Positions 17,308 to 23,748 of a stretch of DNA of 24,651 bases are shown in pieces (the stretch's first letter is position 1; each line of letters starts with the position of its first letter). Position numbers and translations under genes: made by a program. The stretch is from NCBI GenBank assembly GCA_041748315.1, contig JBGTDM010000135.1:1-24651 (forward strand), written 5' to 3'. The DNA comes from CALMEE01 sp041748315 (GTDB lineage Bacteria > Planctomycetota > Planctomycetia > Pirellulales > Pirellulaceae). Under the pieces are notes generated by a model. The model worked only from the letters and a program-made list of their open reading frames with translations, did not search any database and was not told where the DNA came from.

Positions 17308-17604
17308 CTATACAACTTTTGCGAGGATGTCGCTCTCTCTCAAAATCTTGATTTCCAAGCCATCGATTTCAAGCTCGGTTCCGCCGTACTTGCCAAAGAT
17401 CACTTCATCGCCAACCGCGACCGATAATTCACCTCGATCACCACTCTCCAACAACTTTCCCGGCCCAACCGCAAGCACCTTGCCGCGTTGTTGTTTTTCA
17501 CGAGCCGAGTCGGGAAGCACAATACCTCCAGCTGTCGTTTGCTCCGACTCAAGTGGTTCCACCACAACGCGGTCATCCAATGGATTAATCTTGATTTTTG
17601 CCAT
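17308..17604 (-). CDS. groES: Co-chaperonin GroES
   Basis: 98 aa, the normal length of the 10-kDa lid that caps GroEL. It begins MAKIKINPLDDRVVVEPLE and contains the mobile loop SEQTTAGGIVLPDSA, then KVLAVGPGKL, VGDEVIFGKYGGTEL and the end ESDILAKV. All are hallmark GroES segments. The ATG at 17604 is preceded by GAGGAAA at a good distance; a start 15 nt upstream is possible but unnecessary. It lies between two different groEL genes on the same strand, 120 nt after the interrupted GGM-tailed copy and 207 nt before the intact copy, so one GroES may serve both. Confidence 0.96.
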   Translation of the reverse strand: MAKIKINPLDDRVVVEPLESEQTTAGGIVLPDSAREKQQRGKVLAVGPGKLLESGDRGELSVAVGDEVIFGKYGGTELEIDGLEIKILRESDILAKVV

Positions 17605-17724
17605 GCTTAATTTCCTCACGATTGTTTTACTGTCTTGTCTGATGTTAATTAAAAAACGATGTTCAATATCGACGTAGGACTAGGTGCCGGCCCCGGGACA
17701 TTTAACCCAGGCAAACCGAATTGC

Positions 17725-18840
17725 TTACATCATTCCCATGCCGCCCATGCCACCCATGCCACCCATGCCACCCATGCCGCCCATGCCCATATCACCACCC
17801 ATACCGTGGTCATGGTCATGACCCTGCTCCTCTTCCTGTTTGGGAATTTCTGTGATCAGAGATTCGGTCGTGAGCAACAAACAAGCCACGCTGGCTGCAT
17901 TTTGCAAGGCAACTCGAACGACTTTAGCTGGATCGATGACGCCATCCGCGATCATGTCGCAGTATTCACCGGTATGAGCATTGAAACCTTCAGAAGCGCC
18001 CTTCATTTGGCGAACCCGATTGACGACAATAGCTCCGTCAAATCCAGCATTTTCTGCGATTGAACGTAGAGGGTGGTCGAGCACTTTCTTTACGATCTGA
18101 ACGCCTTGAGCTTCGTCCCCTTCCAAGGTGAGCTTGTCAAGTGCCTTGGCAGAACGAATCAGGGCGATTCCGCCACCGGGAACGACGCCTTCTTCCAAAG
18201 CTGCGGCTGTGGCGCTTTTGGCATCGACCAACAGGTCTTTGCGTTCTTTCATTTCGGTTTCGGTTGCGGCACCGACGTTGATTTGCGCGACGCCACCGGC
18301 TAATTTGGCCAATCGTTCTTGCAACTTTTCACGATCGTAGTCACTGTCCGTGTTTTCGATTTCGTTGCGAATTCGGTCAGCGCGCCCCAAGATCGCTTCC
18401 TTTTTACCGGCGCCACCAATGATCAGGGTATTTTCCGACGTCACACGGACCTTTTTGGCTTTCCCCAAGTCGGTCATTTGTACCCCCTCGAGCTCGATTC
18501 CCAAATCCTTGAAGATCGGTTGCCCTCCGGTCAGAATCGCGATGTCTTCCATGATGGCTTTACGGCGGTCTCCGTAGCCTGGCGCCTTCACGGCGACAAC
18601 CTGTAAAATGCCTCGCAATTTATTGACGACTAATGTTGCCAACGCTTCACCTTCGACATCTTCAGCGATGATCAACAGCGGTTTTTTGGCTTTGCTGACC
18701 GCTTCGAGCATTGGGATCAACGGCTTATTGGAAGAAATTTTTTCCTCAAAAATCAACACTAAGCAATCGGCCAGTTCGACGCTGACGTCTTCCTGATTAT
18801 TCACGAAATGCGGGGAGAGAAATCCAAGATCAAACTGCAT
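17725..18840 (-). CDS. groEL: GroEL C-terminal fragment (apical domain to GGM tail), downstream of in-frame stop
   Basis: 371 codons that continue the GroEL sequence in the same frame immediately after a TGA. It begins at the family segment MQFDLGFLSPHF and carries the whole apical domain (KPLLIIAEDVEGEALATLVVNKLRG, broken, and VKAPGYGDRRKA), the C-terminal intermediate part, and the C-terminal equatorial part with EEGVVPGGGIALI and DPAKVVRVALQNAAS. A His/Asp patch HDHDH precedes a GGM-repeat tail, the hallmark of housekeeping GroELs. It has no own ATP-site N-terminal half (no GDGTTTAT), so it cannot be a functional chaperonin alone. No frameshift or other stop is seen over 371 codons, so the lesion is recent, the pieces are both used, the stop is read through, or the base is an error. 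The ATG directly follows the TGA, so restart is possible. Confidence 0.85.
   Translation of the reverse strand: MQFDLGFLSPHFVNNQEDVSVELADCLVLIFEEKISSNKPLIPMLEAVSKAKKPLLIIAEDVEGEALATLVVNKLRGILQVVAVKAPGYGDRRKAIMEDIAILTGGQPIFKDLGIELEGVQMTDLGKAKKVRVTSENTLIIGGAGKKEAILGRADRIRNEIENTDSDYDREKLQERLAKLAGGVAQINVGAATETEMKERKDLLVDAKSATAAALEEGVVPGGGIALIRSAKALDKLTLEGDEAQGVQIVKKVLDHPLRSIAENAGFDGAIVVNRVRQMKGASEGFNAHTGEYCDMIADGVIDPAKVVRVALQNAASVACLLLTTESLITEIPKQEEEQGHDHDHGMGGDMGMGGMGGMGGMGGMGGMGMM
17737..17784. repeat. 9-bp tandem repeat encoding the Gly-Gly-Met tail
   Basis: Five near-identical 9-bp units (CATGCCACC on the + strand, two with GCC in place of ACC) encode GGM repeats at the C-terminus of the interrupted GroEL. 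In GroEL this flexible tail fills the bottom of the ring cavity (family knowledge). Confidence 0.85.
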
Positions 18841-18843
18841 TCA
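18841..18843 (-). other. In-frame TGA at the conserved GroEL hinge glycine
   Basis: On the minus strand the codons read GTT GAG TGA ATG CAG TTT GAT. Homologues read V-E-G-M-Q-F-D; the neighbouring groEL has GAT GGG ATG CAA TTC GAT. A single G-to-T change from GGA would explain the stop. The position corresponds to E. coli Gly192, the hinge between the intermediate and apical domains. Confidence 0.9.
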
Positions 18844-19419
18844 CTCAACGACTTCGACGGTCGTCTCATTACTTCGACCTTCCTCGACGGTGATGACACC
18901 ATCTTTACCAACCTTCATGAAGGCATCTGCCAAGACCGCTCCGATTGAAGGATCGTTGTTTCCGGCAATTGTGGCAATTTGTTGAATTTCCTTTTTACTT
19001 TTGGAATCAACCGGCTTCGCCTGTTTTTTGATACTCGCTGCAACCGCTTCAACAGCTTTATTGATTCCGCGAGAAAGCGCCATTGGATCAAAGCCGGCAG
19101 CAATCATCTTCAATCCTTCTCGGAAGATCGCTTCGGCGAGAATTGTTGCGGTCGTCGTGCCATCACCAGCGACTTCATTTGTTTTGCTGGCCGCTTCTTT
19201 AACTAACAGTACGCCTAAATTCTCATTCGGATCATCCAATTCGATGTCTTCCGCAACCGTCACGCCATCTTTCGTAATTTTTGGTGAGCCCCAACCTTTG
19301 TCGAGAACCGCATTCCGGCCGCGAGGCCCAAGCGTACTTCGAACCGCTCTAGCCAACTTAGAAACACCAGACAATAAAGGCGCGCGCGCCGCCTCGTCGA
19401 AAACCATTTTCTTTGCCAC
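18841..19419 (-). CDS. groEL: GroEL N-terminal fragment (interrupted gene)
   Basis: 192 aa ending at an in-frame TGA. It covers the N-terminal equatorial domain and the first part of the intermediate domain: VAKKMVFDEAARAPLL, TLGPRGRNAVLD, TKDGVTVAEDIEL, GDGTTTATILAEAIFREG near 85-102, and GKDGVITVEEGRSNETTVEVVE before the stop. The GTG at 19419 has a perfect AGGAGG-type site at 19428-19435, stronger than any other in the window, which suggests high expression. Together with the following 371-codon ORF it makes a 564-codon groEL with one stop inside. On its own it lacks the apical and second equatorial half and should not form a ring. It is the first gene of the chaperone cluster. A pseudogene, a sequencing error, read-through and a genuine split gene are all open. 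Confidence 0.85.
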   Translation of the reverse strand: MAKKMVFDEAARAPLLSGVSKLARAVRSTLGPRGRNAVLDKGWGSPKITKDGVTVAEDIELDDPNENLGVLLVKEAASKTNEVAGDGTTTATILAEAIFREGLKMIAAGFDPMALSRGINKAVEAVAASIKKQAKPVDSKSKKEIQQIATIAGNNDPSIGAVLADAFMKVGKDGVITVEEGRSNETTVEVVE

Positions 19420-20011
19420 GTTAGAAACCTCCTCCAAGCGTGTATTATTTGAAAGTAACTTTGCGTTCTAATCCAACAAAAACAGGCCAATTTAACATGG
19501 AATTGATCTGTCCCGTTCAACCGCAATTGAATCTCACCACCATCGAATCTCGCCACCCCTGAATCTGATTACGAGAAACTGGGACTTAATAGATTGACCA
19601 GAAATACAACCGAGCCGAATCAGAATTTATCGACCCGTGAGTCAAGTCACAGTTGTTTCATGGGAATTTACCGACAGACAAACGGACATTTCGTCAGTTG
19701 ATCCACAGGAACGCCGTTAAGGAATGCAATCTTTGTGCCAAACGTTGAAAGCGCCATTTATACGACTTTCATCACCGCTTTTCGAATCGCCAGGCAGCTT
19801 CAAGACACATTGACCTATAATTCTCACCCAATCACCCCACTAAAATGACAGATTGGCAGGCGACGATCGATTCGACGAGCAAGCGCAATTGACTTCATGA
19901 CGCAACGCCTCCAATCATTGGCAGCCCATGGCCACACCTATTCTTCGCGCGTCGAATTCTGTTACCCTCTGTCCAAGCGAGAAGGACGCGCTCCAAGCAC
20001 TGATGAATCCG
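19420..20011. other. Intergenic region upstream of the chaperone cluster
   Basis: About 590 nt between the first groEL and the end of the AnmK-like gene. It should hold the main promoter of the chaperone cluster. I looked for a CIRCE element and for a sigma-32 promoter on the minus strand and found neither convincingly: a CTTGAA lies at 19804-19799 without a CCCCAT partner. No gene is supported; the 85-codon frame at 19928-20185 (+) runs into the AnmK-like gene and is a shadow. Confidence 0.5.
19757..19785 (-). promoter_or_regulatory. Candidate sigma-70-type promoter for the groEL cluster
   Basis: On the minus strand TCGAAA (19785-19780) and TATAAA (19762-19757) are spaced by 17 nt, about 340 nt upstream of the first groEL start. 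The match is moderate, so this is only a candidate. Confidence 0.25.
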
Positions 20012-21307
20012 CTAAATCACGTCTCGCAACTTCATCGCAGGTGGCTGAAAATCGGCCATGTTAATGACCACTTGGCGCCAATTCGCGGGCGCCCCTGGAG
20101 TGATTCTGCCAAGCATCCTGGGCGCAAAGGTCCCGGTCAAACCGGGAAGACTGGATGGCATTTGATCCATGGACATCAACCCTAGCACGGCTGGCACGGT
20201 CGCTGCCAACGAGCCACAATCGAATTGCTGCCGCACGTCCGCAAACTCCCAACGGTTGTCTGGCGAATCCAACAGGACGAGCTGTTTTAGCAAATCCTCA
20301 GTGGGTCGAGGAGCAAATAGATAGATCCTGGGGCTCTTTTCGGAGTATGCCACATCCGAGTATTGCCTGACTGTTTGATGGGCTTGCCCAGCGCCATCAC
20401 TCCACTTTTCGATTTGGCGACGCACAACTCTTGCGAGTTCCCAGAATTGAACAGGCGGGTCTGCGCTAGCATCGATCGGGCTTTGCGAATCGGCCGAATC
20501 GACGTCCCTTGCATCGCCCTGAGACCCTTTCGGAACAGACGCTGAAAGGCCGGGTGCGTTTTCGTGAAACCATTCCGAGGGTTCAATCTCAACTCCGTCA
20601 CCAGCGAGCCAGCGAGCTAACGAATCGCTAAACTCAATCTCCCGATATTGAACCTGTGGGAATTCATCATCAAGCCCATCCGAAGCAGGAAGATAGGCTA
20701 ACCGACAAGACTTCCCCATCCACAAAACGATTCTTGGCTGAACGGCAATTTTTGGATCACGATCAGCAAACAGCAGCCATAATGCGACCAGATCGACCGG
20801 ATCGCCATTACCGCCATAGGCGACATCCCGGGCCGGAAACGCATCGATCACGGTCAAACCGGATTTGGCCGCGACATATTCGGGATCGATCATCGCTTGA
20901 AAAGCGCGGTTTCCGTCGAACTCTCGAATCCAAATCCCCGGTTCTTGAATTCCAATCGTCAATAGCCGACTCTTGGCCTTGCCAGAAAGAGCAATCACGC
21001 GACTCGCTGCGACCGCCAGGACCTCGCTCAAGTCCGTTTGAACCTGACGGAGTTTCGACAACGTCAAATCCCCCTCCTCCTGAGTCAAGCGTAAACATTG
21101 ATTGACTAACGACTCTGGGGTCTCCTGGCGGCGGTACTCGGTCCATTGATGTCTCAACGACTTTCCACAACCCTTGCAGAGCACGATCGCGGCGTCGACA
21201 AATTGAAACCGATGATCGAGCGACAAACCGATAGCCAACCGTTGATGCCATATCTCCTGGTATCGGTTTAGCAGTTGTTTCGGAGCCGTGGGATCGTAGT
21301 CGTTCAT
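20012..21307 (-). CDS. Degenerate anhydro-N-acetylmuramic acid kinase (AnmK)-like protein
   Basis: 431 aa. Family resemblance is by eye. GLSLDHRFQFVDAAIV (27-42) sits where AnmK has GTSLDGVDVALV. QAMIDPEYVAAKSGLTVIDAF (137-157, broken here) matches the AnmK LQIGDPAxIAxxTGITVVxDF region. PARDVAYGGNGDP (158-170) matches RxRDxAxGGQGAP, with the catalytic Asp retained as Asp161. The end SSLPGLTGTFAPRMLG (385-400) matches NLPSVTGAxxxxVLG. However, the GT-x-x-DG phosphate motif is altered, SHGQT is not present (SGK instead), and the CGGGAxN motif is not found (APRPTEDLL lies near there). A low-complexity insert lies around 250-285. True AnmK recycles cell-wall anhydroMurNAc; this copy is probably inactive or changed in function. 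It lies 98 nt after a C26-like gene that is also degenerate. AGGGGG lies 10 nt before the ATG. Confidence 0.7.
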   Translation of the reverse strand: MNDYDPTAPKQLLNRYQEIWHQRLAIGLSLDHRFQFVDAAIVLCKGCGKSLRHQWTEYRRQETPESLVNQCLRLTQEEGDLTLSKLRQVQTDLSEVLAVAASRVIALSGKAKSRLLTIGIQEPGIWIREFDGNRAFQAMIDPEYVAAKSGLTVIDAFPARDVAYGGNGDPVDLVALWLLFADRDPKIAVQPRIVLWMGKSCRLAYLPASDGLDDEFPQVQYREIEFSDSLARWLAGDGVEIEPSEWFHENAPGLSASVPKGSQGDARDVDSADSQSPIDASADPPVQFWELARVVRRQIEKWSDGAGQAHQTVRQYSDVAYSEKSPRIYLFAPRPTEDLLKQLVLLDSPDNRWEFADVRQQFDCGSLAATVPAVLGLMSMDQMPSSLPGLTGTFAPRMLGRITPGAPANWRQVVINMADFQPPAMKLRDVI

Positions 21308-21405
21308 TTCATGCGCGCCCCCTGCGCATGATTCGACCTGAATCGAGTTCCTTGAACAGTGTGCATGGTATGTTCCATCGCACTTCCGGAGTGCGAATCA
21401 AAGCA

Positions 21406-22158
21406 TCATGCGGCAATGCGAAGCTGAACTTGCGGAACCGGGTTGCGAATTCCCTCAACGAACTCGTCGAAGATCCGACAATCCATCGCCGATGCTGCAC
21501 GGCTCTCCGGGTGGAATTGGGTGCCGATGGCGAACCAATCGTCTCGATTGCTCTCGATCGCTTCGATCACGCCATCGGGACAACGTGCGGTGACTTCAAA
21601 ATCGAGCGCGACATCATCGATCGCCATGTGATGACGACTGGCAACACGAATTTCGCCCTCGCCATAAACTCGTTCCATCAGTGAACCAGGGGTCACGATT
21701 AAACTGTGTCGATGACCGGGATCCTGAAGGTCTTTATGCGGAATCGCATTTGGCAGATCCTCTGGAATGTGCAAGAACAACGTCCCACCTTGCGTGACGT
21801 TTAACAACTGCATTCCGACACCAATTCCGAAAACCGGCAAACGACGTGCTGCGACCAATCGCATCAGCATCCGATCAAAGATTTCGCGGCGAGGATCGAG
21901 TGGTTTCACGGTCGGGTGCAACATAAAACCATCGCGGCGCGGGTCCAAATCGGCACCGCCGACAAACAAAAATCCATCCAATCGATCCAGCAACTGATTC
22001 AGATCGTGTTCGTTGTCGGTAGGAGGAACGACAACGGTGATTGCACCAGCTTGTTGAAGGCTGTCGTAGTAACCAGCCGTTATCGCTGAAAAAGCAGGTT
22101 GGTTTTGTTGAGCACTACGATAGTCAGCATTGATACCGATGATTGGTTTGAACGTCAT
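21406..22158 (-). CDS. Class I glutamine amidotransferase/C26 hydrolase-like protein lacking the catalytic Cys
   Basis: 250 aa from the ATG at 22158, which has AGAGGG at 22165-22170; the frame is open 27 nt further up. The peptidase C26 (gamma-glutamyl-GABA hydrolase, PuuD-like) fold is clear: KPIIGINADYR at the start, GFLFVGGADLDP at 62-72, VFGIGVGMQLLNVTQGGTL at 109-127, SRHHMAID at 174-181, and GTQFHPE at 212-218 with His216 and Glu218. The nucleophile motif is normally GICRGMQ; here it is GIGVGMQ, with Gly113 in place of Cys. Hydrolysis by the usual mechanism is therefore not expected. It may bind a gamma-glutamyl compound or act as a scaffold or regulator (inference). It is upstream of the AnmK-like gene on the same strand, 98 nt apart. 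Confidence 0.88.
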   Translation of the reverse strand: MTFKPIIGINADYRSAQQNQPAFSAITAGYYDSLQQAGAITVVVPPTDNEHDLNQLLDRLDGFLFVGGADLDPRRDGFMLHPTVKPLDPRREIFDRMLMRLVAARRLPVFGIGVGMQLLNVTQGGTLFLHIPEDLPNAIPHKDLQDPGHRHSLIVTPGSLMERVYGEGEIRVASRHHMAIDDVALDFEVTARCPDGVIEAIESNRDDWFAIGTQFHPESRAASAMDCRIFDEFVEGIRNPVPQVQLRIAA

Positions 22159-22615
22159 AGCTTTCCCTCTTGGTTTATGCCTCATCTTGAGTCAAAATAA
22201 AAATTTACGCGAGGGATGATTGGGGGAGCAATCTCGGTTTTCTCGAACGACGTTCCCTGTCGTGCTATGCACGGGCGACCCCCGAATCCTGAATCATATC
22301 TTGATCATCGGGAAAGGTCTGATTATTCTGCGGTCCGTCTGTTCGTTTGGTCCTCAAACGTCTCCCATCATCTTGATGCGAGTTTTGTCGTGAATCCCTG
22401 TCCGACAACGGTTGCTGGCCAGGATGACTCGCGAACGAGATCGGAGATTAACGACCTGAGAGGCTCGCCACAAGCAAACCACTACATCTTGGTCAATTTT
22501 TCTGAAACCCAGCGCCATAGTGTGCAAGCAAGCTAGCAATTATGTTGAGTCAGGACGCGCGGCTTGTTTTTAAACCCGATTTCTAGTCACAACTTCTTCC
22601 ATCCACAGACCGTTC
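22159..22615. other. Divergent intergenic region between the C26-like gene and the OleA-like gene
   Basis: About 460 nt. A 106-codon frame (22216-22536, +) has no recognisable domain and no ribosome site, and a 61-codon frame opposes it; I do not call either. The region should contain promoters in both directions, but I see no convincing -10/-35 pair. Confidence 0.45.
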
Positions 22616-23701
22616 ATGCTCAGCTTCCAATACCAAAACGTGTGCGTCGAGTCTCTCGGGTATTCCCTTCCCGAAACAATCGTTTCATCCACGGAAATTG
22701 AAACCCGCCTGGCGCCGATTTATGAACGATTAAAATTGCCCCAGGGAAGATTAGAATTGATGACCGGAATCAAGGAACGAAGATTTTGGAGAGCGAACTG
22801 GCGTCCCAGTCAGTCGAGTATTCAAAGTTGCGACCTGGCATTACAGTCCGCTGAATTTGATCGGTCGCGCGTCGGCTGCTTGATACACGGTTCGGTCTGT
22901 CGCGACTTCCTCGAACCAGCAACGGCCTCGGGCGTACATCACGGCCTCGAACTAAACCCCCGTTGCCTGATCTATGATGTTTCAAATGCTTGCCTGGGTG
23001 TTTTGAATGGAATCCTGCAAGCGGCGAATATGATCGAACTCGGGCAGATTGAAGCGGCTTTGATTGTCGGCAGCGAAGGAGGGGGACAACTCGTCGACAC
23101 TACGATTGACTACCTCAACCACCATCCCGAGGTGAACCGAAAATCGATCAAGCCTGCAATCGCTTCGCTGACGATCGGCTCAGCCTCGTGTGCCGTGTTA
23201 CTCACCCACGCTTCGCTGAGCCGAACTCAAAATCGGATGACCCATGCGACGGTGCTGGCCAATACCGCCTTTCACCACCTGTGCCAGAGCGACGAGGATC
23301 AAGCGGGATCTGGTATGAGCCCGTTAATGGACACGGATTCAGAAGAACTCTTGAAACAGGGAGTCGCATCGGGACGGATCAACTTCGAGGAGTTTTTGCG
23401 AAACACGAGTTGGACGCATGATCTGATCGATCAAACGATCTGCCATCAGGTTGGCGTTGCCCATCAGAAATTGATGTTGGAATCACTGCAACTCCCAAGA
23501 GACAGAGATTTCTCGACCTACCCGTGGTTGGGCAATACCGGTGCGGCTGCGCTGCCAATCACGATGGCAATTGCCGCTGAGGAAAATGTTATTCCGGCAA
23601 ACGCCAATGTCGCCCTATTGGGGATCGGCTCCGGAATCAATTGTATCTCAATCGCGTTGAACTGGCGTGAAACACCCGTCAGCGGCATCACCAACGGTTG
23701 A
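22616..23701 (+). CDS. OleA/FabH-type thiolase-fold condensing enzyme
   Basis: 361 aa beta-ketoacyl synthase III fold. The triad is intact: Cys126 in DVSNACLGVLNG, His277 in ICHQVGVAH, Asn307 in WLGNTGAAALP. The closest pattern I recall is OleA, which condenses two long-chain acyl-CoAs head to head: MTGIKERRFW (49-58), SVCRDFLEPATAS (93-105) versus SVSRDYLEPSTAS, and LLGIGSGINC (334-343) versus LLGIGSGLNC. FabH proper usually has different motifs around these sites. No oleB, oleC or oleD is adjacent (downstream is ftsK, upstream a degenerate amidotransferase), so the product may be a ketone or beta-keto acid, or the partners lie elsewhere. The start ATG has no SD. It is convergent with ftsK, 47 nt apart. 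Confidence 0.85.
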   Translation: MLSFQYQNVCVESLGYSLPETIVSSTEIETRLAPIYERLKLPQGRLELMTGIKERRFWRANWRPSQSSIQSCDLALQSAEFDRSRVGCLIHGSVCRDFLEPATASGVHHGLELNPRCLIYDVSNACLGVLNGILQAANMIELGQIEAALIVGSEGGGQLVDTTIDYLNHHPEVNRKSIKPAIASLTIGSASCAVLLTHASLSRTQNRMTHATVLANTAFHHLCQSDEDQAGSGMSPLMDTDSEELLKQGVASGRINFEEFLRNTSWTHDLIDQTICHQVGVAHQKLMLESLQLPRDRDFSTYPWLGNTGAAALPITMAIAAEENVIPANANVALLGIGSGINCISIALNWRETPVSGITNG

Positions 23702-23748
23702 TTCAACGCCGCAACGCGAAGCGAGATGTGGCTAACTACATTCATCAG

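Noticed and set aside
18841..18843. Recoding of TGA as glycine (as in the SR1/Gracilibacteria code)
   Set aside because: TGA ends prpB, sod, the hydrolase, dnaJ and the C26-like gene here at natural C-termini, so it is a normal stop in this genome.
22216..22536. 106-codon frame between the C26-like and OleA-like genes
   Set aside because: No recognisable domain, no ribosome site and an opposing frame; it lies in a probable divergent promoter region.
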